From positions 565,036-629,035 of the forward strand of contig CAVYEW010000018.1 in NCBI GenBank assembly GCA_963767645.1: 64,000 nt of DNA, given 5' to 3'. Positions 1 to 8,430 of this stretch are shown piece after piece. Source of the DNA: DATFDN01 sp963767645 (lineage in GTDB: Bacteria; Pseudomonadota; Alphaproteobacteria; Acetobacterales; Acetobacteraceae). The notes under the pieces were generated by a model, which saw only the letters and a list, made by a program, of their open reading frames with translations, did no database searches and had not been told where the DNA came from. Both the position numbers and the translations under genes were made by a program. Position 1 is the stretch's first letter. Every line of letters starts with the position of its first letter.

Positions 1-365
1 GAGTACGGAAGCGAGAACTGCGCCAGCACGATGCTGCGCTTGGCGACATTGGCGGCATAGTCGCCGATCCGCTCCAGATCCCCCGTCATCTTCAGCGCCG
101 CCACGATCAGGCGCAGATCCTCGGCCATCGGCTGGCGCAGGGCGAGCATGCGAATGACGAACTGCTCGATGTCGCGCTCCAGCGCATCGACACGGGGATC
201 GGCCTCAACCGCGTGGGTCGCGGCGGTGGTATCGCGGCTCATGATCGCCTGAGCGGCCAGCGCGACTTGGTTTTCGACGATGCCGCCCATCTCGATCAGC
301 AGGTCGCGCAGATGCGCGAGTTCCTGGTCGAAGCTTCGGACCACGTGCTGCGGGGCGTCGCTCAT
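1..365 (-). CDS. phoU: Phosphate signalling regulator PhoU (partial, runs off the left edge)
   Basis: The first 121 or so codons of a PhoU protein are present. The frame starts at an ATG at 365 on the minus strand (MSDAPQHVVRSFDQELAHLR) and stays open to the window edge. The visible part is the first PhoU helical repeat, including the QALALRQP-like stretch (here MLALRQPMAEDLRLIVAALK) and the ERIGDYAANVAKR motif used for metal binding and PstB/PhoR contact in this family. PhoU is a cytoplasmic negative regulator linking the Pst transporter to the phosphate two-component system. It lies 14 bases downstream of pstB on the same strand, the usual order at the end of a pst operon. The C-terminal half is not in the window. 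Confidence 0.93.
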   Translation of the reverse strand, partial: MSDAPQHVVRSFDQELAHLRDLLIEMGGIVENQVALAAQAIMSRDTTAATHAVEADPRVDALERDIEQFVIRMLALRQPMAEDLRLIVAALKMTGDLERIGDYAANVAKRSIVLAQFSLPY

Positions 366-379
366 GCGCGCTCTCCTGC

Positions 380-1228
380 TCAGCCGAACCGGCCGGTGAT
401 GTAATCCTGCGTGCGCCGCTCGCGGGGGGCGGTGAACATCTGCGCCGCGGGCGCCACCTCGACCAGTTCGCCCAAATAGAAGAACGCCACCTGATCGGCG
501 CAGCGTGCGGCCTGCTGCATGTTGTGCGTCACCAGGGCGATGGTGAAATCCTTCTTCAGCTCATCGAACAGCTCCTCCACCTTCAAGGTGCTGATCGGGT
601 CGAGCGCGCTGGTCGGCTCATCGAACAGGATCACCTCCGGGCGGATCGCGATGGTGCGCGCTATCACCAGGCGTTGCTGCTGTCCGCCCGACAGGCTCAG
701 CGCCGAGTTGCCAAGCCGGTCCTTCACCTCGCTCCAGAGCGCCGCTCGGGTCAGCGCCCACTCGACCCGTTCCTCCATCCGCGCTTTCGGCAAGCGCTCG
801 TGCAGGCGCACGCCGAAGGCGATGTTCTCGTAGATCGTCATGGGAAACGGCGTCGGCTTCTGGAATACCATGCCGATCCGCGACCGCAGCTCGTTCACGT
901 CCACATCCGGCGCGATCAGGTTCTGGCCGTCCATCATGACCTCGCCTGCCGCGCGCTGGCCGGGGTAGAGGTCGTACATCCGGTTCAGCACGCGCAGCAG
1001 CGTCGATTTGCCGCAGCCGGACGGGCCGATCAGGCCGGTGATGCGCCGGTCCGGCAGGTCGAGATTGATCGACTTCAGCGCCTGCGTATCGCCGTAGAAA
1101 AAGTCGAGGTTGCGGATGCTGATGCGCGGCGCCGCTGCGACGCTTTCGCCGACCCTGGCCGTGGCGGCCATCGGGGCTCTCCGGGCCGATTGGGCCGGAC
1201 TGCTCTGGATCTGACTGGCCAAGCGCAT
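380..1228 (-). CDS. pstB: Phosphate ABC transporter ATP-binding protein PstB
   Basis: Cytoplasmic ATPase of the high-affinity phosphate importer PstSCAB. The 282-residue protein has Walker A GPSGCGKST at about residues 68-76, the PstB-typical Q-loop VFQKPTPFPMTIYENIAFG near 121-139, signature LSGGQQQR near 179-186, Walker B VILFDEP near 199-205 and switch histidine VTHNM near 235. It is about 20 residues longer at the N terminus than usual, so a second start (MAATARVGES, residue 20) is also possible. phoU follows directly. The expected upstream pstS, pstC and pstA are absent; a 97-base gap and unrelated catabolic genes precede it instead. Confidence 0.95.
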   Translation of the reverse strand: MRLASQIQSSPAQSARRAPMAATARVGESVAAAPRISIRNLDFFYGDTQALKSINLDLPDRRITGLIGPSGCGKSTLLRVLNRMYDLYPGQRAAGEVMMDGQNLIAPDVDVNELRSRIGMVFQKPTPFPMTIYENIAFGVRLHERLPKARMEERVEWALTRAALWSEVKDRLGNSALSLSGGQQQRLVIARTIAIRPEVILFDEPTSALDPISTLKVEELFDELKKDFTIALVTHNMQQAARCADQVAFFYLGELVEVAPAAQMFTAPRERRTQDYITGRFG

Positions 1229-1325
1229 GCCTTCTCTTACGACCCCCGCTCAGCCGTTCTACGGCCAGCGAGCGACGCCCGTGTTGCAGTTCCGAGAAGC
1301 TTCCGTGACAACACCCAAGGTCGGT

Positions 1326-2114
1326 TCAGGCGGCGAGCATGCGGCGCAGCGCTGCGCCCCGGCTCTGCGCCGCGGCCATCATGAAAGACTGATCGGCACC
1401 GCCCAGGTTGAAGCGGCAGCCCATGCGGATGTACCGCTCCATGATCTCCTCAACATAGATGCCGCCCATCCCGGCGTGCTTGCCGGTGTTGCGGCAGGCG
1501 GCGACTACGCGCTCATAGGCGCCGGCGACCCGGGCATGGGTGAACTCGCCGGGGATGCCCATCTCGAAGCACAAATCGTTGGTGCCGATCAGCAGGACGT
1601 CGATCCCCTGCACGGCGGCAATGGCCTCCGCGTTCTCGATGGCGGTCGGCGTTTCCAGCATCACCACGGTCAGGTTCGCCTGATTCATCGCCACCGCGGC
1701 GTCGCCGAGCTTCAGGGTGCGCAGCCCGTGATGCGGCCCGATGCCGCCGATCGAGCGATGGCCGACGGGCGGGAACTTCAGCCGCCGCACCACCTCGCGC
1801 GCCTCCTCTTCCGTGTCGACATGCGGGACGACGATGCCCAGCACGCCATTGTCCAGCAGGCGTGTGGCGATTGCATACTCGCCGTTCGGCACCCGCGCGA
1901 TCGGGGCGATGCCCGCATCCAGCGCGGCGATGGCGATCTGCGCCGCCGCGTCGAGCCCCAGCGTGCCGTGCTCGCAATCGAGGAACAGCCAGTCGTAGCC
2001 CGCTGCCTTCGCGGCGCCGGCGATCTCCACGCTGCGGACCAGCTTCACGGTGAAGCCGAGCGCGAGGTCGCCGGCTTGGAGCTTCTCACGGGCGGAATTG
2101 CGTAGCGCGGTCAT
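1326..2114 (-). CDS. HpcH/HpaI-type aldolase/citrate lyase family protein
   Basis: Predicted class II (metal-dependent) 2-keto-3-deoxy-acid aldolase of the HpcH/HpaI family, which cleaves or forms hydroxy-keto acids with pyruvate. The 262-residue TIM-barrel protein shows FLDCEHG near residues 44-50, VVPHVDTEEEAR in the middle, MLETPTAIEN with the metal-binding Glu, and IGTNDLCFEMG with the metal-binding Asp. The frame is open far upstream, but this start (MTALRNSAREKL) follows a GGAGGAAG Shine-Dalgarno and sits 17 bases after the phytanoyl-CoA dioxygenase-like gene, so the two are probably co-transcribed. The natural substrate cannot be read from the sequence. Confidence 0.88.
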   Translation of the reverse strand: MTALRNSAREKLQAGDLALGFTVKLVRSVEIAGAAKAAGYDWLFLDCEHGTLGLDAAAQIAIAALDAGIAPIARVPNGEYAIATRLLDNGVLGIVVPHVDTEEEAREVVRRLKFPPVGHRSIGGIGPHHGLRTLKLGDAAVAMNQANLTVVMLETPTAIENAEAIAAVQGIDVLLIGTNDLCFEMGIPGEFTHARVAGAYERVVAACRNTGKHAGMGGIYVEEIMERYIRMGCRFNLGGADQSFMMAAAQSRGAALRRMLAA

Positions 2115-2131
2115 GGACTTCCTCCTCCGTT

Positions 2132-3022
2132 CTACTCGGCTGCCTGGCGCGGCGCGTTGTTGGTCTCGAAGTAGCGGCTGCGCAGCCCCTTCTGGTTCTC
2201 GTAGATCGAGCCCTGCATATCGGCAGGGGGGAGGGGCAGCCGTACCGGCACCGGGGCGAGCCGAGGGGCGAGCGTGGGGGACCCGGAGACCATCAGCGCG
2301 TCGAACGCCTCGATTCCCGCGGGGAAGCCGAGCAGCGGCCACGCATCCGCGGCCCGGAACTGGAACAGCAGCAGCCTTCGGTCCCGCGAGGAGGTGTTGG
2401 GCGCCGAGCCATGCACCGCGCGGACGTGGTGGACCGTGATCGCGCCGGCCTTGCCGGTGAGCGGAATGGCCTTGGCGTAGTCCACCTCCCGGCAGGTCGG
2501 GTCCATGGCGCCGCAGAACTTGCCATCGACGTGATGGTCGTAGACCAGCCCGCGATGGGAGCCGGGCACGACCAGCAGCGGACCGTTCTCGTGTTCCATG
2601 TCGTCCATCATCACGCCCACGGCGGCCAGATCGTCGTTTGTGTGCGGGTAGAAGGCCCAATCCTGATGCCATTCCACGGCCGCGCCGAAACTGGCCGACT
2701 TCATGTTCAGCTTGGCGGTGTCGAAGCGGATGTCCGGTCCCCAGAGATCTTGCAGCACCGCGACGATCCCCGCGTGGCGCACCAGGTCGCTGAAAGCCGG
2801 ATGGTGGAGGTGCGGCGCCTTGATCCGCCGCACGCGCGGCATGTCCGGCGTATGGCTGTCCTCGAGGTCATAGACGTCGTCGTGCGCGCTGATGCCGCGC
2901 GCGCGGTCCACGAACTCATCGGTGACGCGGCGCAGCCGGGCCACCTCCTCCCCGCTCAGCACATCGGGCACGACAATGGCGCCAATTTCGCTGTACTCGT
3001 CGAGCTGGGAGCGGGTGAGCAT
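2132..3022 (-). CDS. Phytanoyl-CoA dioxygenase (PhyH) family protein
   Basis: Predicted Fe(II)/2-oxoglutarate-dependent oxygenase, 296 residues. The metal triad is visible: His119 and Asp121 in WHQDWAFYPHTN, and His204 in RAVHGSAPNTS. The following SRDRRLLLFQFRAAD carries the Arg that normally binds 2-oxoglutarate. ENGPLLVVPGSHRG near residues 145-158 is also typical of the family. Together with the aldolase immediately downstream it suggests a small catabolic module for an oxidised or branched acid; the substrate is unknown. It lies 45 bases after rne on the same strand. Confidence 0.88.
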   Translation of the reverse strand: MLTRSQLDEYSEIGAIVVPDVLSGEEVARLRRVTDEFVDRARGISAHDDVYDLEDSHTPDMPRVRRIKAPHLHHPAFSDLVRHAGIVAVLQDLWGPDIRFDTAKLNMKSASFGAAVEWHQDWAFYPHTNDDLAAVGVMMDDMEHENGPLLVVPGSHRGLVYDHHVDGKFCGAMDPTCREVDYAKAIPLTGKAGAITVHHVRAVHGSAPNTSSRDRRLLLFQFRAADAWPLLGFPAGIEAFDALMVSGSPTLAPRLAPVPVRLPLPPADMQGSIYENQKGLRSRYFETNNAPRQAAE

Positions 3023-3067
3023 GGCATCCCTCCACCGGAATTCGCCGAGAACGCTACCAGCCCGTTC

Positions 3068-6000
3068 TCACCGGCGCCACCACCCGCGCCTGCGCTCGGC
3101 CGGAGGCACGGTGGCCGCATCGACCAGGACCGGTTGGATGGCCGGTTCGGGCGGGGGTGGTTCCTCCACCGGGGCCGCAGTGGGCTCTGGCGCGGCCGGC
3201 GCGAGGTCTGAACCGTCCGCAGATGCGGTCCCGCCGACGACCGGCAGTTCCGGTGCAGCCGTATCGGCCACCGCCTCTTCCAATATCCTCGCGGGTTCCG
3301 ATGCAACGCTCGCCACTGGTTCAGGGGCGGAGTCCGGTTCGATGATCCGGGGCAGGGCAGGGGAGGGTGTCGCGGTGACGGCTTCCGCTTCGGCTCGTTC
3401 CAGAGCGTCGAAAATGTCGAATGCCTGCCCGCCGAACGGGTCGGCCGGGGTGGGGCCGACATAGGGCGGCAGGTAAGGCTGCTCGGCACCTGGAGCGGCC
3501 ACCTCGGGCAGGGTCTCCTCGGGGCGGCGGCGACGCGGACCGCGCCGCCCACGACGGCGATTGCCCCGAGGATCATCGCCGGCCGGAGCCTGCTCGAAAT
3601 GCTCGGGCACGCCCTCGACTGGCAAGGGATCGGGGTTGGCTTCCGTGCCCGAGGCGCTCTCGGCCGCGGCAGTCTCCAGGGGCGCGGCGTCCAGGGGTGC
3701 CGCGTCCAGGGGCGCGACCTCGGCAGCGTCGGCCTCGGCGGGAACTGGCTCGCCCTCGGCTTCGTCGGTACCGTCCGCCAAGCCTGCCTCGGCCCCGGCC
3801 TCGGTGTCGGCCCCGTTCTCCAATAGCCGGCCGCCACGGCGTCTCCGGCGCCGTCGCTTGCGGCGGCGCTCGCCTTCAGCGGCGGCCTCGGCTGCGCTCG
3901 TGCCGGTCAGCTCCTCCTCCTGGACGTCGCCCGCCTGCGCCTCGGCCTCCGGCTCGACGTCCTCCGCTTCCTCGACGTCCAGGGCTTCGTCCGCGTCCTC
4001 ATCGAGCCCCGGCTCGGCAGTCGCTGCGGCCGCGCCGGCTTCAGGCCGTATTGCGGCAGGGAGGTCGGAGGCGAGCTGGGCGCGCACGCGCTCGATCCTG
4101 AATTGCGGGGCGATCATGGCGTCGTCGCCGATGAAGGTCACGTGCATGGCGTAGCGCCGCTCGATCTCCGCCAGCCGCTCGCGCTTATGGTTGAGGATGT
4201 ACATGGCCACCGGCAAGGCGACGTGGACTACCACTTCGGCGGCACGGCGCTTCGCGGCCTCCTCCTCGATCCCGCGCAGGACGTGGATCGCGGCGCTCTC
4301 CGTGCTGCGCACGTGACCGGTGCCGGCGCAATGCGGGCACAGCACGAGGCTGGTTTCGGCGAGGCTGGAGCGCAGCCTCTGGCGGCTCATCTCCAGCAGG
4401 CCGAAATGGCTGATCTGGCCGATCTGGATGCGCGCCCGGTCCGCCTTCAGCGCGTCCTTCAGCCGGCGCTCTACCTGCGCGTTATGCTTCTTCAGCTCCA
4501 TGTCGATGAAATCGATGACGATCAGGCCGGCGAGGTCGCGCAGGCGGAGCTGGCGGGCGACTTCCTCCGCGGCCTCCAGGTTGGTGCGCAGCGCGGTCTC
4601 CTCGATGCCGCGCTCGCGCGTGGAGCGTCCGGAGTTGACGTCGATCGCGACCAGCGCCTCGGTCTGATTGATGACCAGGTAGCCGCCCGACCGGAGCTGC
4701 ACGATCGGCGTCAGCATCGCGTCGAGCTGGGCGTCCACCTGGTAGCGGGCGAACAGCGGCTGCGGCTCCTGCCAGAGCTGCACCTTCTTGGCGTGGCTCG
4801 GCATCAGCATCCGCATGAAGTCGCGCGCGGCCCGCCAGCCTTCCTCGCCGTCGACGATCAGGTCATCGACATCGCGGGAGTAGACATCGCGGATCGATCG
4901 CTTGATGAGGCTCGCCTCCTCGTAGATCAGGGCGGGCGCGATCGAGCGGAGCGTGTGCTCGCGGATATCGTCCCATAGCCGCAGCAGGTATTCGCAATCG
5001 CGCTTGATCTCCGGCTTCGGGCGGTTGGCCCCGGCGGTGCGGACGATCAGGCCCATGCCGGGCGGCAGATCGAGTTCTGCCGTCACCTCCTTGAGCCGGC
5101 GGCGATCGGCTGGCGAGGTGATCTTGCGCGAGATGCCGCCGCCGCGCGGAGAGTTCGGCATCAGCACGCAATACCGCCCGGCGAGCGACAGATAGGTGGT
5201 CAGCGCCGCGCCCTTGGTGCCGCGCTCCTCCTTGACCACCTGCACGAGCAGAATCTGCCGCCGCTTGATGACCTCCTGGATCTTGTAGTTGCGGCTGAAC
5301 CGCGGCGGTATCCGGCGCTCCCGCGATTCCTCGACGCCGTCGTTGTCGCCGCCCACCATCTCCGGCGGGGGCGCCTCGGCGATTGTCTCGCTTTCCGCCT
5401 CCTCGGCTGGGACTACGGCGTCCACAGGAGGCGTGAACCCGGCCGGCTCGGCGGGTTCAGGCTGCTCGATTTCGGACGGTTCGGCAGCCGCGTGCAAACC
5501 GGGTTCGGCGTTCGGCGCCGCATTGGGCTCGTCGGTGCCGCGCAGCACGTCCATGACGATCGCTGCGGGCTGGGCGGCGAACGGCGGCGCCTCATCGGCA
5601 CTGGTGCCGATCTCGTCGCTCCCCGATGGCTCGGCGCGACCGGCGGAGGCCAGATCGGGTTCTTCCAAAGGCGCCGGGTCGTCCAGGGGCGGGTCCGTCG
5701 CAACGGAGTTGTCCTCACCGGGGAAGGAGGCTTGGAGGGAGGAGACTTCGAGGGAAGCCCCGTCCAGGGGTGGCGCTTCGGTCGTCGGCGGGTCAAAAGC
5801 TGGAGCAGCGGAATGGTCCCCGGCGGCCCGATCTTCCTCCTCCTGCTCGTGGCGCGCTTCCTCCGCCTGCATCTCCAGCAGGCGCTGCCGGTCGGCGACT
5901 GGGATCTGGTAGTAGTCGGGATGGATCTCGCCGAAGGCTAGGAAGCCGTGGCGATTGCCCCCGTACTCGACGAACGCGGCCTGCAGGCTCGGCTCGACGC

Positions 6001-6145
6001 GGACCACCTTTGCAAGATAGATATTGCCCTTGAGCTGTCGCCGGGTCGATGTCTCGACGTCAAAATCTTCGAGGCGATTACCGTCCAGCACCACGACGCG
6101 GGTTTCTTCCGCGTGCGTGGCGTCGATCAACATACGCTTGGTCAT
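3068..6145 (-). CDS. rne: Ribonuclease E/G (RNase E type)
   Basis: Endoribonuclease that starts mRNA decay and processes rRNA and tRNA. The 1025-residue protein starts MTKRMLIDATHAEETRV, as in alphaproteobacterial RNase E. The S1 region (from about residue 37, KGNIYLAKVVRVEPSLQAAF) is interrupted after about residue 95 by a roughly 190-residue Ala/Pro/Glu-rich insertion before resuming at FSRNYKIQEVIKRRQ. The catalytic aspartates lie in VAIDVNSGR and IVIDFIDMEL. The zinc-link is LCPHCAGTGH. The C-terminal third is disordered, with acidic tracts and arginine clusters (RRRKRRRRRRRGG, NRRRGRRGPRRRR) that would bind RNA and degradosome partners, ending RRRGWWRR. A 15-bp in-frame repeat (DAAPL units) lies near 3675-3725. 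Confidence 0.96.
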   Translation of the reverse strand: MTKRMLIDATHAEETRVVVLDGNRLEDFDVETSTRRQLKGNIYLAKVVRVEPSLQAAFVEYGGNRHGFLAFGEIHPDYYQIPVADRQRLLEMQAEEARHEQEEEDRAAGDHSAAPAFDPPTTEAPPLDGASLEVSSLQASFPGEDNSVATDPPLDDPAPLEEPDLASAGRAEPSGSDEIGTSADEAPPFAAQPAAIVMDVLRGTDEPNAAPNAEPGLHAAAEPSEIEQPEPAEPAGFTPPVDAVVPAEEAESETIAEAPPPEMVGGDNDGVEESRERRIPPRFSRNYKIQEVIKRRQILLVQVVKEERGTKGAALTTYLSLAGRYCVLMPNSPRGGGISRKITSPADRRRLKEVTAELDLPPGMGLIVRTAGANRPKPEIKRDCEYLLRLWDDIREHTLRSIAPALIYEEASLIKRSIRDVYSRDVDDLIVDGEEGWRAARDFMRMLMPSHAKKVQLWQEPQPLFARYQVDAQLDAMLTPIVQLRSGGYLVINQTEALVAIDVNSGRSTRERGIEETALRTNLEAAEEVARQLRLRDLAGLIVIDFIDMELKKHNAQVERRLKDALKADRARIQIGQISHFGLLEMSRQRLRSSLAETSLVLCPHCAGTGHVRSTESAAIHVLRGIEEEAAKRRAAEVVVHVALPVAMYILNHKRERLAEIERRYAMHVTFIGDDAMIAPQFRIERVRAQLASDLPAAIRPEAGAAAATAEPGLDEDADEALDVEEAEDVEPEAEAQAGDVQEEELTGTSAAEAAAEGERRRKRRRRRRRGGRLLENGADTEAGAEAGLADGTDEAEGEPVPAEADAAEVAPLDAAPLDAAPLETAAAESASGTEANPDPLPVEGVPEHFEQAPAGDDPRGNRRRGRRGPRRRRPEETLPEVAAPGAEQPYLPPYVGPTPADPFGGQAFDIFDALERAEAEAVTATPSPALPRIIEPDSAPEPVASVASEPARILEEAVADTAAPELPVVGGTASADGSDLAPAAPEPTAAPVEEPPPPEPAIQPVLVDAATVPPAERRRGWWRR

Positions 6146-6612
6146 GGATTGAGAGACTCCGGTGCGCCGCTAGGCCGCACGGCGCCGTCCGGATCGAGGT
6201 GCGGGCCGGCGAGCGGCTGGATAAGTGTGTCTGGAGAGGAAGGCCCGTCGTGGCGGGATAGGCGTGCGCGGCGGCGGTCATCCGTCCTCGGCATCGGTAC
6301 GGCGGGGCCCTGGGACCCGGCGCCATGAAGTTCAGTCTGCCGGCCCGGCCTGAAGGCAGGCGGCTTGGCAGGCCCGGATCGGCGCGGCGCAAATAGCGGC
6401 ACGGGCCGACAGCGGCCTGAGGCCTGGACCAGCTTCGACGGTTAACGCCGCGCAGGTCAACAGGTCGCGCCACCGCCCGGCGCATCACCAGACCCGTACA
6501 ACATGGGGCAAACCGCCATTGCCTGCAAGGTCGAACCGGAGGCGGGCCGAAGTCCGGCTGCTTCATCAAGGCGGAAGATGCATTGCCGGAAGCGATATGG
6601 TAAGGACGGGGC
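6146..6612. other. Divergent intergenic region between rne and the amidase gene
   Basis: A 467-base stretch between two divergent genes, so it should hold both promoters. RNase E genes in proteobacteria usually have a long 5' leader through which the enzyme limits its own mRNA, and the length fits that. I could not identify convincing promoter boxes, a conserved RNA fold or a credible small gene. The frames open on both strands here look like high-GC artefacts. Confidence 0.4.
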
Positions 6613-7485
6613 ATGAGCGATTGTCCGATCACGCGCCGAATGCTGCTCAGTCGCGCCGGCTCGGGCCTGACTGTCGTCGGCACCTTCCTGCTGCCGTCCC
6701 GCTTCGCGGAGGCCGCACGCGCCAGTCCGCGGGCAAGCCTTTCCCCAGGCCCGTCCGGACGCGCTGCCCGCCCCCCCGCGCCGCTGGTCATGCTCGACCC
6801 GGGACACGGGGGCAAAGACCCGGGCGCGATCGGCGTGTCCGGCACCTACGAGAAGCAGGTCGCCCTGGCCACCGCCTTTGAATTGCGCCGTCTGCTCGAA
6901 GCGGGCGGGCGGTATCGGGTGGCGATGACCCGGACAGCGGATCAGTTCGTGCCGTTGGAGGACCGGGTGGGGCACGCGCAGGAGCACGGGGCTGACCTGT
7001 TCGTCTCCATGCACGCCGATGCTCTGACCGACCACGGCGTGCGCGGGGCGAGCGTGTACACCCTGGCGCCGAACGCCTCGGATGCGCAGACAGCGCAACT
7101 CGCGCAGCGGGAGAACAGCGCCGACCGCTTCGCCGGGCCGGCATTCCGCGTCCCGCCCGACGTGGCCCGCATCCTGGCGAGCCTGGTGCAGCGGGAAACG
7201 CGCGTCGGCTCGGCGCGGCTTGCGCGCAGCCTGGTCGGGAACCTGGATCGGTCGCTGCCGATGCTGCCCAATCCGGAGCGGCACGCCGGGTTCGTCGTGC
7301 TGAAGGCCGCGGACATCCCGAGCGTGCTGGTGGAGATGGGGTTCATGTCCAATCCTCTCGATGAGGCGCAGTTGCGCCGTCCGAGCCATCGCGCAACCGT
7401 GGCGGTGGCGATGCGCGACGCGGTCGAGGCCTATTTCGCAGCCACCTCCCGCATCGCGCTTCGCGCCGGCGGAAAAACCGGGTAG
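6613..7485 (+). CDS. N-acetylmuramoyl-L-alanine amidase (Amidase_3, AmiC-like, probably Tat-exported)
   Basis: Zinc amidase that cuts the bond between MurNAc and the stem peptide during septum splitting. The 290-residue protein starts MSDCPITRRMLLSRAG and continues with a hydrophobic core up to RFAEAARA, which looks like a twin-arginine signal peptide. The catalytic domain runs from about residue 58: zinc ligands His65 in LDPGHGGKDPG, Glu80 in GTYEKQVAL and His134 in FVSMHADAL, then the catalytic Glu in VLVEMGFMSN. There is no AMIN domain, so it is shorter than Escherichia coli AmiC. An amidase beside rne is a common alphaproteobacterial arrangement. Confidence 0.92.
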   Translation: MSDCPITRRMLLSRAGSGLTVVGTFLLPSRFAEAARASPRASLSPGPSGRAARPPAPLVMLDPGHGGKDPGAIGVSGTYEKQVALATAFELRRLLEAGGRYRVAMTRTADQFVPLEDRVGHAQEHGADLFVSMHADALTDHGVRGASVYTLAPNASDAQTAQLAQRENSADRFAGPAFRVPPDVARILASLVQRETRVGSARLARSLVGNLDRSLPMLPNPERHAGFVVLKAADIPSVLVEMGFMSNPLDEAQLRRPSHRATVAVAMRDAVEAYFAATSRIALRAGGKTG

Positions 7486-7495
7486 ACGACCGTCC

Positions 7496-7711
7496 ATGCG
7501 TAATCCGTGGATGAAGAAGAACCCTGCCTTGAGCTTGTTCCTGAGCGGGGCCAATGCCTGGGCCGGAACGGCGCGCGGGCTATGGATGAAGGAGGCACGG
7601 CGCCAGCAGGCGGATGCTGCCAGCGCAGGCCTGAAGCACATGGCGGATTTCTGGAGCGCCGCCCTGACCCCGCCATCGCCCGGCCGCAAGAAGGCCAAGC
7701 GCCGGCGCTAG
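7496..7711 (+). CDS. Small conserved protein of unknown function (71 aa)
   Basis: A 71-residue protein starting MRNPWMKKNPALSLFLSGAN, with a short hydrophobic/aromatic segment (SLFLSGANAWAGTARGLWMK) and a strongly basic tail (PGRKKAKRRR). It starts 10 bases after the amidase stop. It resembles small alphaproteobacterial proteins of the pattern NPWxSxWLSxANxWxGxARG, whose function is not established to my knowledge. The open frame extends upstream into the amidase gene, but this ATG is the start that fits that family. Confidence 0.65.
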   Translation: MRNPWMKKNPALSLFLSGANAWAGTARGLWMKEARRQQADAASAGLKHMADFWSAALTPPSPGRKKAKRRR

Positions 7712-7809
7712 CCGGCTCCGCAAGGCGCTGGGCGAGGCTGGAGTGAGCGGGCCTGGCCTTCGCGGTGGGCTCGCGCCGGGAAACGAAGCCGCAACGAGAA
7801 ACCCGGTTG

Positions 7810-7832
7810 CTCTCCCGCCGGCGGCGGGAGAG
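7810..7832. terminator. Perfect 10-bp-stem hairpin between convergent genes
   Basis: CTCTCCCGCC at 7810-7819 pairs perfectly with GGCGGGAGAG at 7823-7832 around a 3-base loop. It sits between the 3' ends of the small protein gene (plus) and the phosphoesterase (minus), so a bidirectional terminator is plausible. There is no clear T-run on either side. Palindromes of this type also occur as dispersed intergenic repeats in alphaproteobacteria, so the role is uncertain. The rest of 7712-7892 shows nothing else I recognise. Confidence 0.4.
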
Positions 7833-8354
7833 GCAGATCCGTGACCGGCGCGGCGAGCCCGATTGCAGCCGGCGTGAACGGGTCCTCGCCCTCTACCGGA
7901 ACACGTCCATCAGATCGCCGATCGCCGGCCCGTTCGTGGGCACGTAGGGATCGTCTGCGCTCGCGACTGGGTTGGGCAGGTTGTCGCGGCTGCGGCCGGT
8001 GATCGGCGGCAGCGACCAGTTCTTCTCGATGAACTTCAGGATCGAGGCGTGGTCGTAGTAGCTATGCACGACCCGGCCACCCTGCGCCCAAGGCGAGACC
8101 ACGATCAGGGGAATGCGGGTGCCATCGCCGAAGAAGTCGAGCGGCTGGATATAGCCTGAGTCGTAGTAGCCGCCGCCCTCATCGACGGTGATGAAGACCG
8201 CCGTGCTTGCCCAGAGATCGGGGTGGGCTTGCAGGCTGGTCAGGATCTTCTTCGTGAATGCCTCGAAAATATCGAACTTGGACGAGGCCGGGTGGCCATC
8301 GTTATAACTCCCGGGCTTCACGAAGGATACCGCCGGCAGATACCCTCGCTCTAG

Positions 8355-8367
8355 CACTACCTGGGCA
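8355..8367. repeat. Left terminal inverted repeat of the IS element
   Basis: CACTACCTGGGCA, identical to the complement of the right end. It is preceded by the target-site copy CTAG at 8351-8354. Confidence 0.93.
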
Positions 8368-8430
8368 TTTTCTTCGGAGCACGGCGTTGCTTTAATGGCG
8401 GTGTACTGATCTGGCTGGCTCGGGGGTAGC

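Noticed and set aside
1229..1325. Possible Pho box upstream of pstB
   Set aside because: Only one TTGTCAC-like half is visible on the pstB strand; the second repeat at the right spacing does not match.
3675..3730. Short regular repeats that might suggest a CRISPR array
   Set aside because: Units are 15 bp, adjacent, without spacers, and in frame inside rne. No CRISPR array or cas gene was seen in the window.
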